Assembly (NCBI GenBank): GCA_030641695.1 | Contig: DAOWGY010000058.1 | Location: 1-5,617 of the forward strand | Direction of reading: 5' to 3' | From: Gammaproteobacteria bacterium | GTDB lineage: Bacteria > Pseudomonadota > Gammaproteobacteria > Steroidobacterales > Woeseiaceae | Length of the DNA: 5,617 bases | In this document: positions 1-5,003 of the stretch, in pieces | Layout of the letters: each line of letters begins with the position of its first letter | Numbering within the stretch: the stretch's first letter is position 1 | Notes under the pieces: generated by a model | The model's database searches: none | The model's input: only the letters and a program-made list of their open reading frames with translations | What the model was told of the DNA's origin: nothing | Translations under genes and position numbers: made by a program

Positions 1-155
1 TGAAATCGCTGGCCGATGACGACCTGATCGAACTCGACGCAAACGGCGTCACGATTACGCCGAAAGGCCGCCTGCTGTTACGCAGTATTGCGATGAAGTT
101 CGACCGCTACATCAACCGGGCCGACAACGACAATCGTTTCTCGAAAGCGATCTAA
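1..155 (+). CDS. hemN: Oxygen-independent coproporphyrinogen III oxidase (HemN), C-terminal end only
   Basis: Only the last 50 codons are present; the gene begins left of the window and the reading frame uses positions 3-5 as its first whole codon, ending in TAA at 153-155. The visible protein contains LADDDLIELDANGVTITPKG followed by RLLLRSIAMKFDRYI and ends in RFSKAI. This closely resembles the tail of E. coli-type HemN as I recall it (a 'DGLV.V...GI.VT.KGRLLIRNI.M.FD.YL' stretch ending in FSRVI), and not the shorter HemW relatives. HemN is a cytoplasmic radical SAM enzyme that decarboxylates coproporphyrinogen III to protoporphyrinogen IX without oxygen in haem synthesis. The radical SAM core with its CxxxCxxC cluster motif lies outside the window, so activity cannot be judged. 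The gene converges on ilvE, with a structured repeat starting one base after its stop codon. Confidence 0.85.
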   Translation, partial: KSLADDDLIELDANGVTITPKGRLLLRSIAMKFDRYINRADNDNRFSKAI

Positions 156-156
156 T

Positions 157-235
157 CTGTTGGAAATTCGGTGACAGTCACCGAATTCCGCGATCGGGCT
201 CAATCGCACTCGCGGTTCGAGAACCGCTCCAACAG
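157..235. repeat. REP/REPIN-like structured element (copy 1) filling the hemN-ilvE gap
   Basis: This stretch is closed by a perfect 8-bp inverted repeat, CTGTTGGA at 157-164 with TCCAACAG at 228-235. Inside it are two hairpins. Hairpin A (165-187) is an 11-bp perfect inverted repeat, AATTCGGTGAC / GTCACCGAATT, around a single central A. Hairpin B (212-227) is GCGGTTC / GAACCGC around GA. Hairpin A directly abuts the left outer arm and hairpin B directly abuts the right one, giving a three-way-junction layout. The linker carries CGCGATCGG (189-197), also found in the second copy at 4906-4914. Bases 212-235 match 4917-4940 at 20 of 24 positions. It starts 1 bp after the hemN stop and ends 8 bp from the ilvE stop. 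Extragenic placement between converging genes is typical of REP elements. It might also limit read-through in both directions, but no T-tract follows, so I do not call it an intrinsic terminator. Confidence 0.7.
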
Positions 236-243
236 GTGCGCTG

Positions 244-1236
244 CTACGAAACCTCGGTCAGCCAGCCATGCGTGTCCGGCGCATCGCCGTACTGAACCGC
301 CTGCAAGGCATTGCGGAGTTTCTCCACGTTGGGACCTGCGCCGCCATCTCGAACGAGGATTTCCTCGTCCCTGTAAACGAGTGTTCCTACCGAGGTGAGT
401 GTTGCAGCAGTACCGGATAGTGCAGCCTCGTAGGTTTGCACCCACTCCAGCAGTTCCGTCACCGTAAAGTTGCGTTCGTTTACCCGGTAGCCGAGGTCCT
501 CGGCGAGCGCCAGGATCGAGGCGCGTGTCATTCCGTGCAGAAACGAGGTATCGAGAGATTTGGTGATGACCTCGTCGTCGCTGAACAACAGGAAATTGGC
601 GGCGCCAGTCTCCTGCACGTCACCGTCCGGGCAAAACAACAACTGGTCGGCGCCGTACTTTTCTTTCGCATCCAGCGTCGGCCCAAGCGCCGCGGCGTAA
701 TTGCCGCCCGTTTTGGTACTGCCGAGTTGCTTGGTCGAACGCTCAATCGTGTCGTCGACGAGCAGTTTCAGCGGCCGGGCGCCGCCGGCGAAGTAGTCGC
801 CTACCGGCGAGGCGAGCACGAAAAGTATCGCGTCACTGGACGGCGCTGCGGCGGCGCCAATGTTCGGCGACGTGCCGATCAGCGTCGGCCGCAGGTACAG
901 CGCGCTTGGCGGGTCGGGAATGTCATCGAGTTGTCTGCTCACGAGGTCGATCACCATAGCCGCGAGCATGTCAGCGTCCGGAACCGGCAGACGCATCGAT
1001 GCCGCGCTGCGCTGCATGCGCGCGACGTGATCGTGGAGGCGAAACACTCGCGCCTTGCCGTCCTGCCAGCGATAGGCCTTGAAGCCCTCGAAACAGGTAC
1101 TGGCGTAATGCAAGACGTGAGACGCCGGGTGCATCGGCAGCGGCGCCAGCGGCTCGATCACCGCATCGCCCCAGCTGCCATTCTCAAACCGTGCGACCGA
1201 TATGTGGTCGCAAAAAACGGTACCGAACTGAGCCAT
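244..1236 (-). CDS. ilvE: Branched-chain amino acid aminotransferase (class IV PLP enzyme)
   Basis: Reversible transamination of valine, leucine and isoleucine with 2-oxoglutarate, in the cytoplasm. The 330-residue protein is a fold-type IV PLP enzyme of the eukaryote-like (type II) BCAT subgroup. It starts with the family's FGTVFCDH motif (residues 4-11) and has CFEGFKAYR (48-56), the PLP-binding lysine K175 in STKTGGNY, the cofactor-contacting glutamate E209 in VQETGAANF, and the phosphate-binding SGTAATLTSVG loop (274-284). It ends in the usual VQYG...HGW segment (314-325). The ATG at 1234-1236 is chosen because the conserved N-terminal motif begins only four residues later. Its ribosome-binding site is weak: the 15 bases upstream hold no clear GGAG. 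The gene lies 75 bp downstream of the PuuR-like regulator on the same strand, so co-transcription is possible but unproven. A D-amino-acid or 4-amino-4-deoxychorismate enzyme is unlikely given the BCAT-specific motifs. Confidence 0.93.
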   Translation of the reverse strand: MAQFGTVFCDHISVARFENGSWGDAVIEPLAPLPMHPASHVLHYASTCFEGFKAYRWQDGKARVFRLHDHVARMQRSAASMRLPVPDADMLAAMVIDLVSRQLDDIPDPPSALYLRPTLIGTSPNIGAAAAPSSDAILFVLASPVGDYFAGGARPLKLLVDDTIERSTKQLGSTKTGGNYAAALGPTLDAKEKYGADQLLFCPDGDVQETGAANFLLFSDDEVITKSLDTSFLHGMTRASILALAEDLGYRVNERNFTVTELLEWVQTYEAALSGTAATLTSVGTLVYRDEEILVRDGGAGPNVEKLRNALQAVQYGDAPDTHGWLTEVS

Positions 1237-1311
1237 TGGAATTCTAATCGGGATTAAAAATTGAGGGCGCTAACTTTGCCACTAATACACCACGGTTGGC
1301 CAGCCCTAATG

Positions 1312-1860
1312 TCAGAAACTTGGGGGCGTACACGCCGAAATCAACTCGCAGGCCTCACTGCCCGGATTCAGAAAACTGTGTGGCTGACTGCTCCTGAAAT
1401 AGTACGCGTCGCCCGGCCGTAAGATCGCCGTCTGCTCGCCGACACTAACCTGCAAGCGGCCGCGCAAAACGAGACCGCACTCTTCACCTTCGTGGGTGAT
1501 CTCATGTTTGCCGGTGCCCGCGCCGGGCTGGTAACACTCCTTGATGAACTGAATCGCCTTGTCGTGCAAATTTGCCCCGACCTGCAGATAGCTGACGCCA
1601 CCGTCTGCGATTTCGGTCAGCTCGTCGGCCCGGAAGAATACGCGGTCCGGTGTTTCCGGCTCATCACTGAAGAATTCGCTCAGCCGCAGTGGAATGCCGT
1701 CCAGCACTTTTTTCAGCATGCTCACGGTCGGATTCAACTTGCCGGCCTCGATTTGCGAGATCGTCGCGTTCGCGACTCCGGACTGTCGTGCCAGCTGGCG
1801 CTGCGACAATTCGTGTCGCAGGCGGATTTGCCTGAGTCGGCTGCCGATCGCCTGGTCCAT
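1312..1860 (-). CDS. XRE-family HTH regulator with C-terminal cupin domain, PuuR-like
   Basis: A 182-residue cytoplasmic transcription regulator. Residues 6-62 form a lambda-repressor-type HTH (SQRQLARQSGVANATISQIE at 19-38, then LNPTVSMLKKVLDGIPLRLSEFF). Residues 108-178 form a cupin sensor. Cupin positions H123, E127 and H161 are present, but the first histidine of the usual HxH pair is I121, as in E. coli PuuR as I recall it. The YQPGAGTG, HEGEE and final ISACTPPSF segments also resemble PuuR (YQPGTTTG, HQGEE, ISAHTPTTF). PuuR represses putrescine catabolism. Here the gene is divergent from a beta-alanine-type transaminase and mmsA, so the likely targets are those genes and itself, with an omega-amino acid or polyamine product as possible ligand (inference). 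The ATG at 1858-1860 has GAGGA six bases upstream (complement of 1867-1871). PuuR subfamily membership is well supported by sequence; the regulated pathway is inferred from position. Confidence 0.88.
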   Translation of the reverse strand: MDQAIGSRLRQIRLRHELSQRQLARQSGVANATISQIEAGKLNPTVSMLKKVLDGIPLRLSEFFSDEPETPDRVFFRADELTEIADGGVSYLQVGANLHDKAIQFIKECYQPGAGTGKHEITHEGEECGLVLRGRLQVSVGEQTAILRPGDAYYFRSSQPHSFLNPGSEACELISACTPPSF

Positions 1861-1878
1861 ATCAGATCCTCGCTCAAG

Positions 1879-1896
1879 TGTTTAGCTTACTGAACA
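1879..1896. promoter_or_regulatory. Candidate operator upstream of the PuuR-like gene
   Basis: An imperfect palindrome, TGTTTAGCTTACTGAACA, with half-sites TGTTyAG and CTrAACA separated by four bases. It lies 18 bp upstream of the regulator start, overlaps the last base of the candidate -10 box of that gene, and covers its expected transcription start. This placement suits autorepression. A related 9-base palindrome, TGTTTAACA, occurs at 1952-1960 over the candidate -35 of the divergent promoter. Binding by the PuuR-like protein is inference; I did not match it to a known PuuR box. Confidence 0.4.
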
Positions 1897-1924
1897 TTTT
1901 GCGATCCCGCCTCAATTAGATCAA
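1896..1924 (-). promoter_or_regulatory. Candidate sigma-70 promoter for the PuuR-like gene
   Basis: Read on the minus strand: -35 TTGATC (complement of 1919-1924), a 17-base spacer, and -10 CAAAAT (complement of 1896-1901). Both boxes match four of six consensus positions, with ideal spacing. Transcription would start near 1889, leaving a leader of about 29 bases that contains the GAGGA ribosome-binding site. Confidence 0.45.
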
Positions 1925-1950
1925 TAGCTTACAGGAACGCATGTAACTCA

Positions 1951-1980
1951 TTGTTTAACATACCATCTCGGGCGTACACT
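1951..1980 (+). promoter_or_regulatory. Candidate promoter for the transaminase-mmsA operon
   Basis: A weak sigma-70-like pair: TTGTTT (1951-1956), an 18-base spacer, and TACACT (1975-1980). The start would fall near 1987, about 30 bases before the chosen ATG. The 9-base palindrome TGTTTAACA (1952-1960) overlaps the -35, a natural place for a repressor to act. The boxes are poor consensus matches, so the promoter may need an activator or the call may be wrong. Confidence 0.3.
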
Positions 1981-2000
1981 CGTCTGTTTGACGCAGACGA
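1980..2000. promoter_or_regulatory. Inverted repeat at the expected start of the transaminase transcript
   Basis: TCGTCTG (1980-1986) and CAGACGA (1994-2000) form a perfect 7-bp inverted repeat around a 7-base spacer. It begins at the last base of the candidate -10 and ends five bases before the ribosome-binding site. It could be an operator or a leader-RNA hairpin; the sequence alone does not decide. Confidence 0.35.
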
Positions 2001-2004
2001 AAAC

Positions 2005-2020
2005 GGAGAGCCCCTCCATG
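2005..2020 (+). promoter_or_regulatory. Ribosome-binding site deciding the transaminase start
   Basis: GGAGAG at 2005-2010 precedes the ATG at 2018-2020 by seven bases. An in-frame TTG at 1988 would add ten residues (MTQTKTESPS). It lacks a comparable site and sits inside the inverted repeat at about the predicted transcription start, so the ATG is preferred. Confidence 0.75.
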
Positions 2021-3340
2021 AGCGCAGCCGCCGACAAACTTGACGCCTACTGGATGCCATTTACGCCGAACCGCGACTTCAAGAAAGAGCCGCGCATCAT
2101 CACGGGCGCGAACGGCCATTACTACACGACCCGGGACGGCGCAAAGGTCTATGACCTGTTCGCCGGGCTGTGGACGTCGGGCGTCGGGCATTGCCATCCG
2201 AAGATCGTCGAAGCCGTACAGCAACAGGTGGCCAAACTCGATTTCGCGATGTCATTCCAGGTCAGCACCGACAAGTCATTCGCCCTCGCGGAGCGCGTAA
2301 CCGGGCTGGCACCCGAAGGCTTCACACAGTGTTTTTTCACTAACTCGGGTTCGGAGTCGGTCGATACGGCCCTCAAGATTGCGTTGGGCTATCACCGCGC
2401 GCGCGGCGAAGGCAATCGCACGCGCCTGATCGGCCGCGAGCGTAGCTATCATGGCGTGAACTTCGGTGGCATGTCGGTAGGCGGCATCCTGCCGAACCGC
2501 AAGGTCTTCAGCGCCAACCTGATCCCTGGCGTCGATCATATCCGCGCCACGATGAATCTCGAGCACACGGCGTTCACTCGCGGTCAGCCCGAATGGGGCG
2601 CGCACCTCGCCGATGACCTCGAACGACTCGCGGCGCTGCATGACGGCAGTAACATTGCCGCCGTCATCGTCGAACCTGTAGCCGGCTCGACGGGCATCCT
2701 GCCACCACCGATCGGCTATCTCGAGCGCTTGCGCGAGATTTGCGACAAGCACGGGATCCTGTTGATCTTCGACGAGGTCATCACGGCTTTCGGCCGTCTC
2801 GGTACACCATTTGCGGCCGATCGATTTGCTGTCATGCCTGACATCATTACGACGGCAAAAGGCCTCACTAACGGCGTCATTCCCATGGGCGCCGTGCTCG
2901 TTCGCGATCACGTCTACGACGCGTTCATGCAGGGACCCGACTACATGATCGAACTGTTCCACGGCTACACCTACTCCGGGCACCCGGTCGCGGCAGCCGC
3001 GGGCCTTGCCGTGATGGATATCTACGACGAGGAAGGCACATTCGATCGGGCGACTGCGCTCGAACAACCGTTCGAGGACCTGTTGCACTCGTTCGCCGAT
3101 CACGACAAAGTCATCGACGTGCGCAACATCGGTCTCATGGGCGCGATTGAGCTGGCGCCGCGAGAAGGCGCGCCGGGGGCTCGGGGGCTCGAAATTCACA
3201 AACGCTGCTTCTGGGAAGAGAATTTGATCATCCGCAATGGCATGGACACTTTGCAGTTTTCGCCATTTCTGAACTCGGACATCGAAGACTGGAACCAGGC
3301 GTTCGACAAGATACGCCGGGTCATCGATACCACCGACTGA
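2018..3340 (+). CDS. bauA: Omega-amino acid (beta-alanine):pyruvate aminotransferase, class III PLP enzyme
   Basis: Predicted cytoplasmic enzyme converting beta-alanine plus pyruvate to malonate semialdehyde plus L-alanine. The 440-residue length is normal for fold-type I class III aminotransferases. Motifs from the ATG: the family N-terminus AYWMPFTPNRDF (10-21), LFAGLWTSGVGHCHP (47-61), phosphate-loop NSGSES (109-114), SYHGVNFGG (143-151), cofactor-binding D252 in IFDEVITAFGR, PLP lysine K281 in TTAKGLTNG, and HGYTYSGHPVA (315-325). R406 in IIRNGMDTLQF sits where omega-transaminases place their carboxylate-binding arginine (from memory of the family). Overall it closely resembles the Pseudomonas beta-alanine:pyruvate transaminase. 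It is followed after 20 bp by mmsA, whose product would consume the semialdehyde, which supports the assignment. Alternative amino donors such as 4-aminobutyrate, 3-aminoisobutyrate or putrescine cannot be excluded; the PuuR-like neighbour keeps polyamine substrates open. Family certain, exact substrate inferred. Confidence 0.88.
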   Translation: MSAAADKLDAYWMPFTPNRDFKKEPRIITGANGHYYTTRDGAKVYDLFAGLWTSGVGHCHPKIVEAVQQQVAKLDFAMSFQVSTDKSFALAERVTGLAPEGFTQCFFTNSGSESVDTALKIALGYHRARGEGNRTRLIGRERSYHGVNFGGMSVGGILPNRKVFSANLIPGVDHIRATMNLEHTAFTRGQPEWGAHLADDLERLAALHDGSNIAAVIVEPVAGSTGILPPPIGYLERLREICDKHGILLIFDEVITAFGRLGTPFAADRFAVMPDIITTAKGLTNGVIPMGAVLVRDHVYDAFMQGPDYMIELFHGYTYSGHPVAAAAGLAVMDIYDEEGTFDRATALEQPFEDLLHSFADHDKVIDVRNIGLMGAIELAPREGAPGARGLEIHKRCFWEENLIIRNGMDTLQFSPFLNSDIEDWNQAFDKIRRVIDTTD

Positions 3341-3360
3341 CGCGGCGCAATGGAGACATC

Positions 3361-4890
3361 ATGAACGCACGACCCGCAAAGAACATCGACTCGGCCACGA
3401 TTGTCGGTCATTTCATCAATGGCGCCGATGTTGCTGACAGCAATCGGCCCGAAGCGATTACCGATCCCGCAACGGGCGAGGTCACGCGGCATGTGGCCAT
3501 GGCCTCGAAACAGACCGTCGAGGACGCGGTCGCTGCGGCCGAGACCGCGTTTCCGGCCTGGCGCAATACGCCACCGGCAAAACGCGCACGCATCATGTTC
3601 CGCTTCAAGCAATTGCTCGAGGAACACGCCGACGAGATCGTAGCCGCGATAACGAACGAGCACGGCAAGGTGCTCGATGACGCCATGGGTGAATTTATCC
3701 GCGGCGTCGAGGTGGTCGAATACGCTTGTGGGATACCGGAATTGCTGAAGGGCGAATTCTCGAAGAACGTTGGCCCGAAAATCGACAGTTGGTCAGAGTT
3801 TCAGCCGCTTGGTGTCGTCGCCGGGATCACGCCTTTCAACTTTCCCGCAATGGTGCCGATGTGGATGTATCCGGTGGCCATCGCCTGCGGCAACACGTTC
3901 GTGCTGAAGCCTTCCGAAAAGGACCCGAGTGCTCCGATGCTCGCGGCGCGCCTGCTCAAGGAAGCCGGACTGCCCGACGGCGTCTTCAACCTTGTCAATG
4001 GTGACAAGGAGGCTGTCGATACCTTGTTGCACGACAAGCGTGTTCAGGCCGTCAGCTTTGTCGGCTCAACGCCGATCGCCGAGTACATCTACACCACGGG
4101 CACGGCGAACGGCAAACGCGTGCAAGCGCTCGGTGGCGCCAAGAATCACGCTATTGTCATGCCGGATGCCGACATCGACAACGCGGTCAGCGCACTGATG
4201 GGCGCCGCCTACGGTTCCTGCGGCGAGCGCTGCATGGCGATCTCGGTCGCCGTCTGTGTCGGCGACGACACGGCCGACACGGTGGTCAGCAAATTCCGCG
4301 ACGAGATAGCGGACCTCAAAGTCGGCAACGGCACGGACACGTCCAACGATATGGGGCCACTCGTAACGAAAGCACACCACGACAAGGTAAGGGCTTACGT
4401 CGATCTCGGCGTCGAGGAAGGCGCGGACCTCGTCATCGACGGTCGCGGCCTCAGCGTCGACGGTCACGAAGACGGCTTTTTCCTCGGCCCTTGCCTGTTC
4501 GACAATGTGACCGAGGACATGCGCATCTACCAGGAAGAGATTTTCGGTCCGGTGCTGTGTGTCGTTCGCGCCGAATCCGAGGAGCACGCCATGCGACTCA
4601 TCGACGAGCATGAGTACGGCAACGGCACCTGCATCTTCACGCGGGATGGCGAGGCGGCCCGCTACTTCGCCGACAACATCAAGGTGGGCATGGTCGGCAT
4701 CAACGTACCGCTGCCTGTTCCCGTGGCGTATCACAGCTTCGGCGGCTGGAAACGATCATTATTCGGCGACCTTTACGCCTACGGTCCCGACAGCGTGCGT
4801 TTTTACACAAGACGCAAGACAATCACGCAACGCTGGCCGTCGGGCGGCGTGCGCGAAAAAGCGCAGTACACGTTTCCGAGCAATTCGTAG
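3361..4890 (+). CDS. mmsA: CoA-acylating methylmalonate-semialdehyde / malonate-semialdehyde dehydrogenase
   Basis: NAD+- and CoA-dependent oxidation of methylmalonate semialdehyde to propionyl-CoA (valine pathway) or malonate semialdehyde to acetyl-CoA (beta-alanine pathway), with loss of CO2. The 509-residue protein covers the whole aldehyde dehydrogenase fold. Visible are N160 in ITPFNFPAMVPMWMYP, NAD-binding K183 in LKPSEKDP, the glycine motif FVGSTPIAEYIY (233-244), catalytic C291 in GERCMA, and EEIFGPVL (392-399). The usual general-base glutamate of ordinary aldehyde dehydrogenases is replaced by asparagine in GGAKNHAIVMPDAD (N262 region), a hallmark of the CoA-acylating MmsA group. The ATG at 3361 has GGAG at 3352-3355 and lies 20 bp after the transaminase stop, so the two are almost surely one operon. 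The context favours malonate semialdehyde as the physiological substrate (the bauC role). Its TAG stop falls inside a REP-like repeat, so the last few residues may have been altered when that element arrived. Confidence 0.95.
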   Translation: MNARPAKNIDSATIVGHFINGADVADSNRPEAITDPATGEVTRHVAMASKQTVEDAVAAAETAFPAWRNTPPAKRARIMFRFKQLLEEHADEIVAAITNEHGKVLDDAMGEFIRGVEVVEYACGIPELLKGEFSKNVGPKIDSWSEFQPLGVVAGITPFNFPAMVPMWMYPVAIACGNTFVLKPSEKDPSAPMLAARLLKEAGLPDGVFNLVNGDKEAVDTLLHDKRVQAVSFVGSTPIAEYIYTTGTANGKRVQALGGAKNHAIVMPDADIDNAVSALMGAAYGSCGERCMAISVAVCVGDDTADTVVSKFRDEIADLKVGNGTDTSNDMGPLVTKAHHDKVRAYVDLGVEEGADLVIDGRGLSVDGHEDGFFLGPCLFDNVTEDMRIYQEEIFGPVLCVVRAESEEHAMRLIDEHEYGNGTCIFTRDGEAARYFADNIKVGMVGINVPLPVPVAYHSFGGWKRSLFGDLYAYGPDSVRFYTRRKTITQRWPSGGVREKAQYTFPSNS

Positions 4891-4940
4891 GAGCGCGCCT
4901 CGGCGCGCGATCGGTCGCGCTTCAAGAAGCGCTCCTACAG
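4887..4940. repeat. REP/REPIN-like structured element (copy 2) overlapping the mmsA stop
   Basis: The outer arms GTAGGAGCGC (4887-4896) and GCGCTCCTAC (4929-4938) are perfect 10-bp inverted repeats. Between them lie two alternative local hairpins: GCGCGC / GCGCGC around CTCG (4893-4908) and GCGCTTC / GAAGCGC around AA (4917-4932). They are joined by a linker running into CGATCGGTC. GTAGGAG-type arms with a GC-rich hairpin and GCGATC are typical of REP sequences in pseudomonads and relatives (family knowledge). The layout and sequence match copy 1 at 157-235, including CGCGATCGG (4906-4914) and 20 of 24 bases at 4917-4940. The element sits at the 3' end of the operon, where such repeats stabilise mRNA ends or attenuate read-through in other bacteria. 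No gene for the associated REP transposase (RAYT) lies in this window. Confidence 0.8.
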
Positions 4941-4962
4941 GGGTAGCCAATCTCCGTCAATT

Positions 4963-4984
4963 CGGGAACACTATGCGGTTCCCG
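4963..4984. promoter_or_regulatory. Inverted repeat upstream of the secreted hydrolase gene
   Basis: CGGGAAC (4963-4969) and GTTCCCG (4978-4984) are a perfect 7-bp inverted repeat with an 8-base spacer. It lies between the REP-like element and the GGAG ribosome-binding site (4993-4996) of the next gene. It may be an operator or a leader hairpin. I see no convincing promoter boxes nearby. Confidence 0.35.
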
Positions 4985-5003
4985 CAACGCCCGGAGAACT
5001 CGA

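Noticed and set aside
436..1257. A 273-codon plus-strand open frame opposite ilvE
   Set aside because: It is antisense to a clear aminotransferase, is rich in Arg, Val, Ala and Gln with no recognisable domain, and has no supporting ribosome-binding site. It is a by-product of GC-rich codon use.
1251..1311. Possible intrinsic terminator between the PuuR-like gene and ilvE (GGGC and GCCC arms before a T-run on the minus strand)
   Set aside because: The arms are only four to five bases and about 35 bases apart, so the hairpin would be weak. I cannot say whether the two genes are separated by a terminator.
1988..2017. Upstream TTG start for the transaminase adding ten residues
   Set aside because: There is no ribosome-binding site before it, it sits in an inverted repeat at the expected transcript start, and the ATG at 2018 has GGAGAG at good spacing.
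2276..3199. A 307-codon minus-strand open frame opposite the class III aminotransferase
   Set aside because: Its composition is typical of an antisense shadow (rich in Arg, Asp, Val and Ala) and no motif is visible. The opposite strand carries every conserved aminotransferase motif.
4066..4734. A 222-codon minus-strand open frame opposite mmsA
   Set aside because: It is antisense to conserved MmsA sequence, with no recognisable fold, and is isolated from any promoter or operon context.
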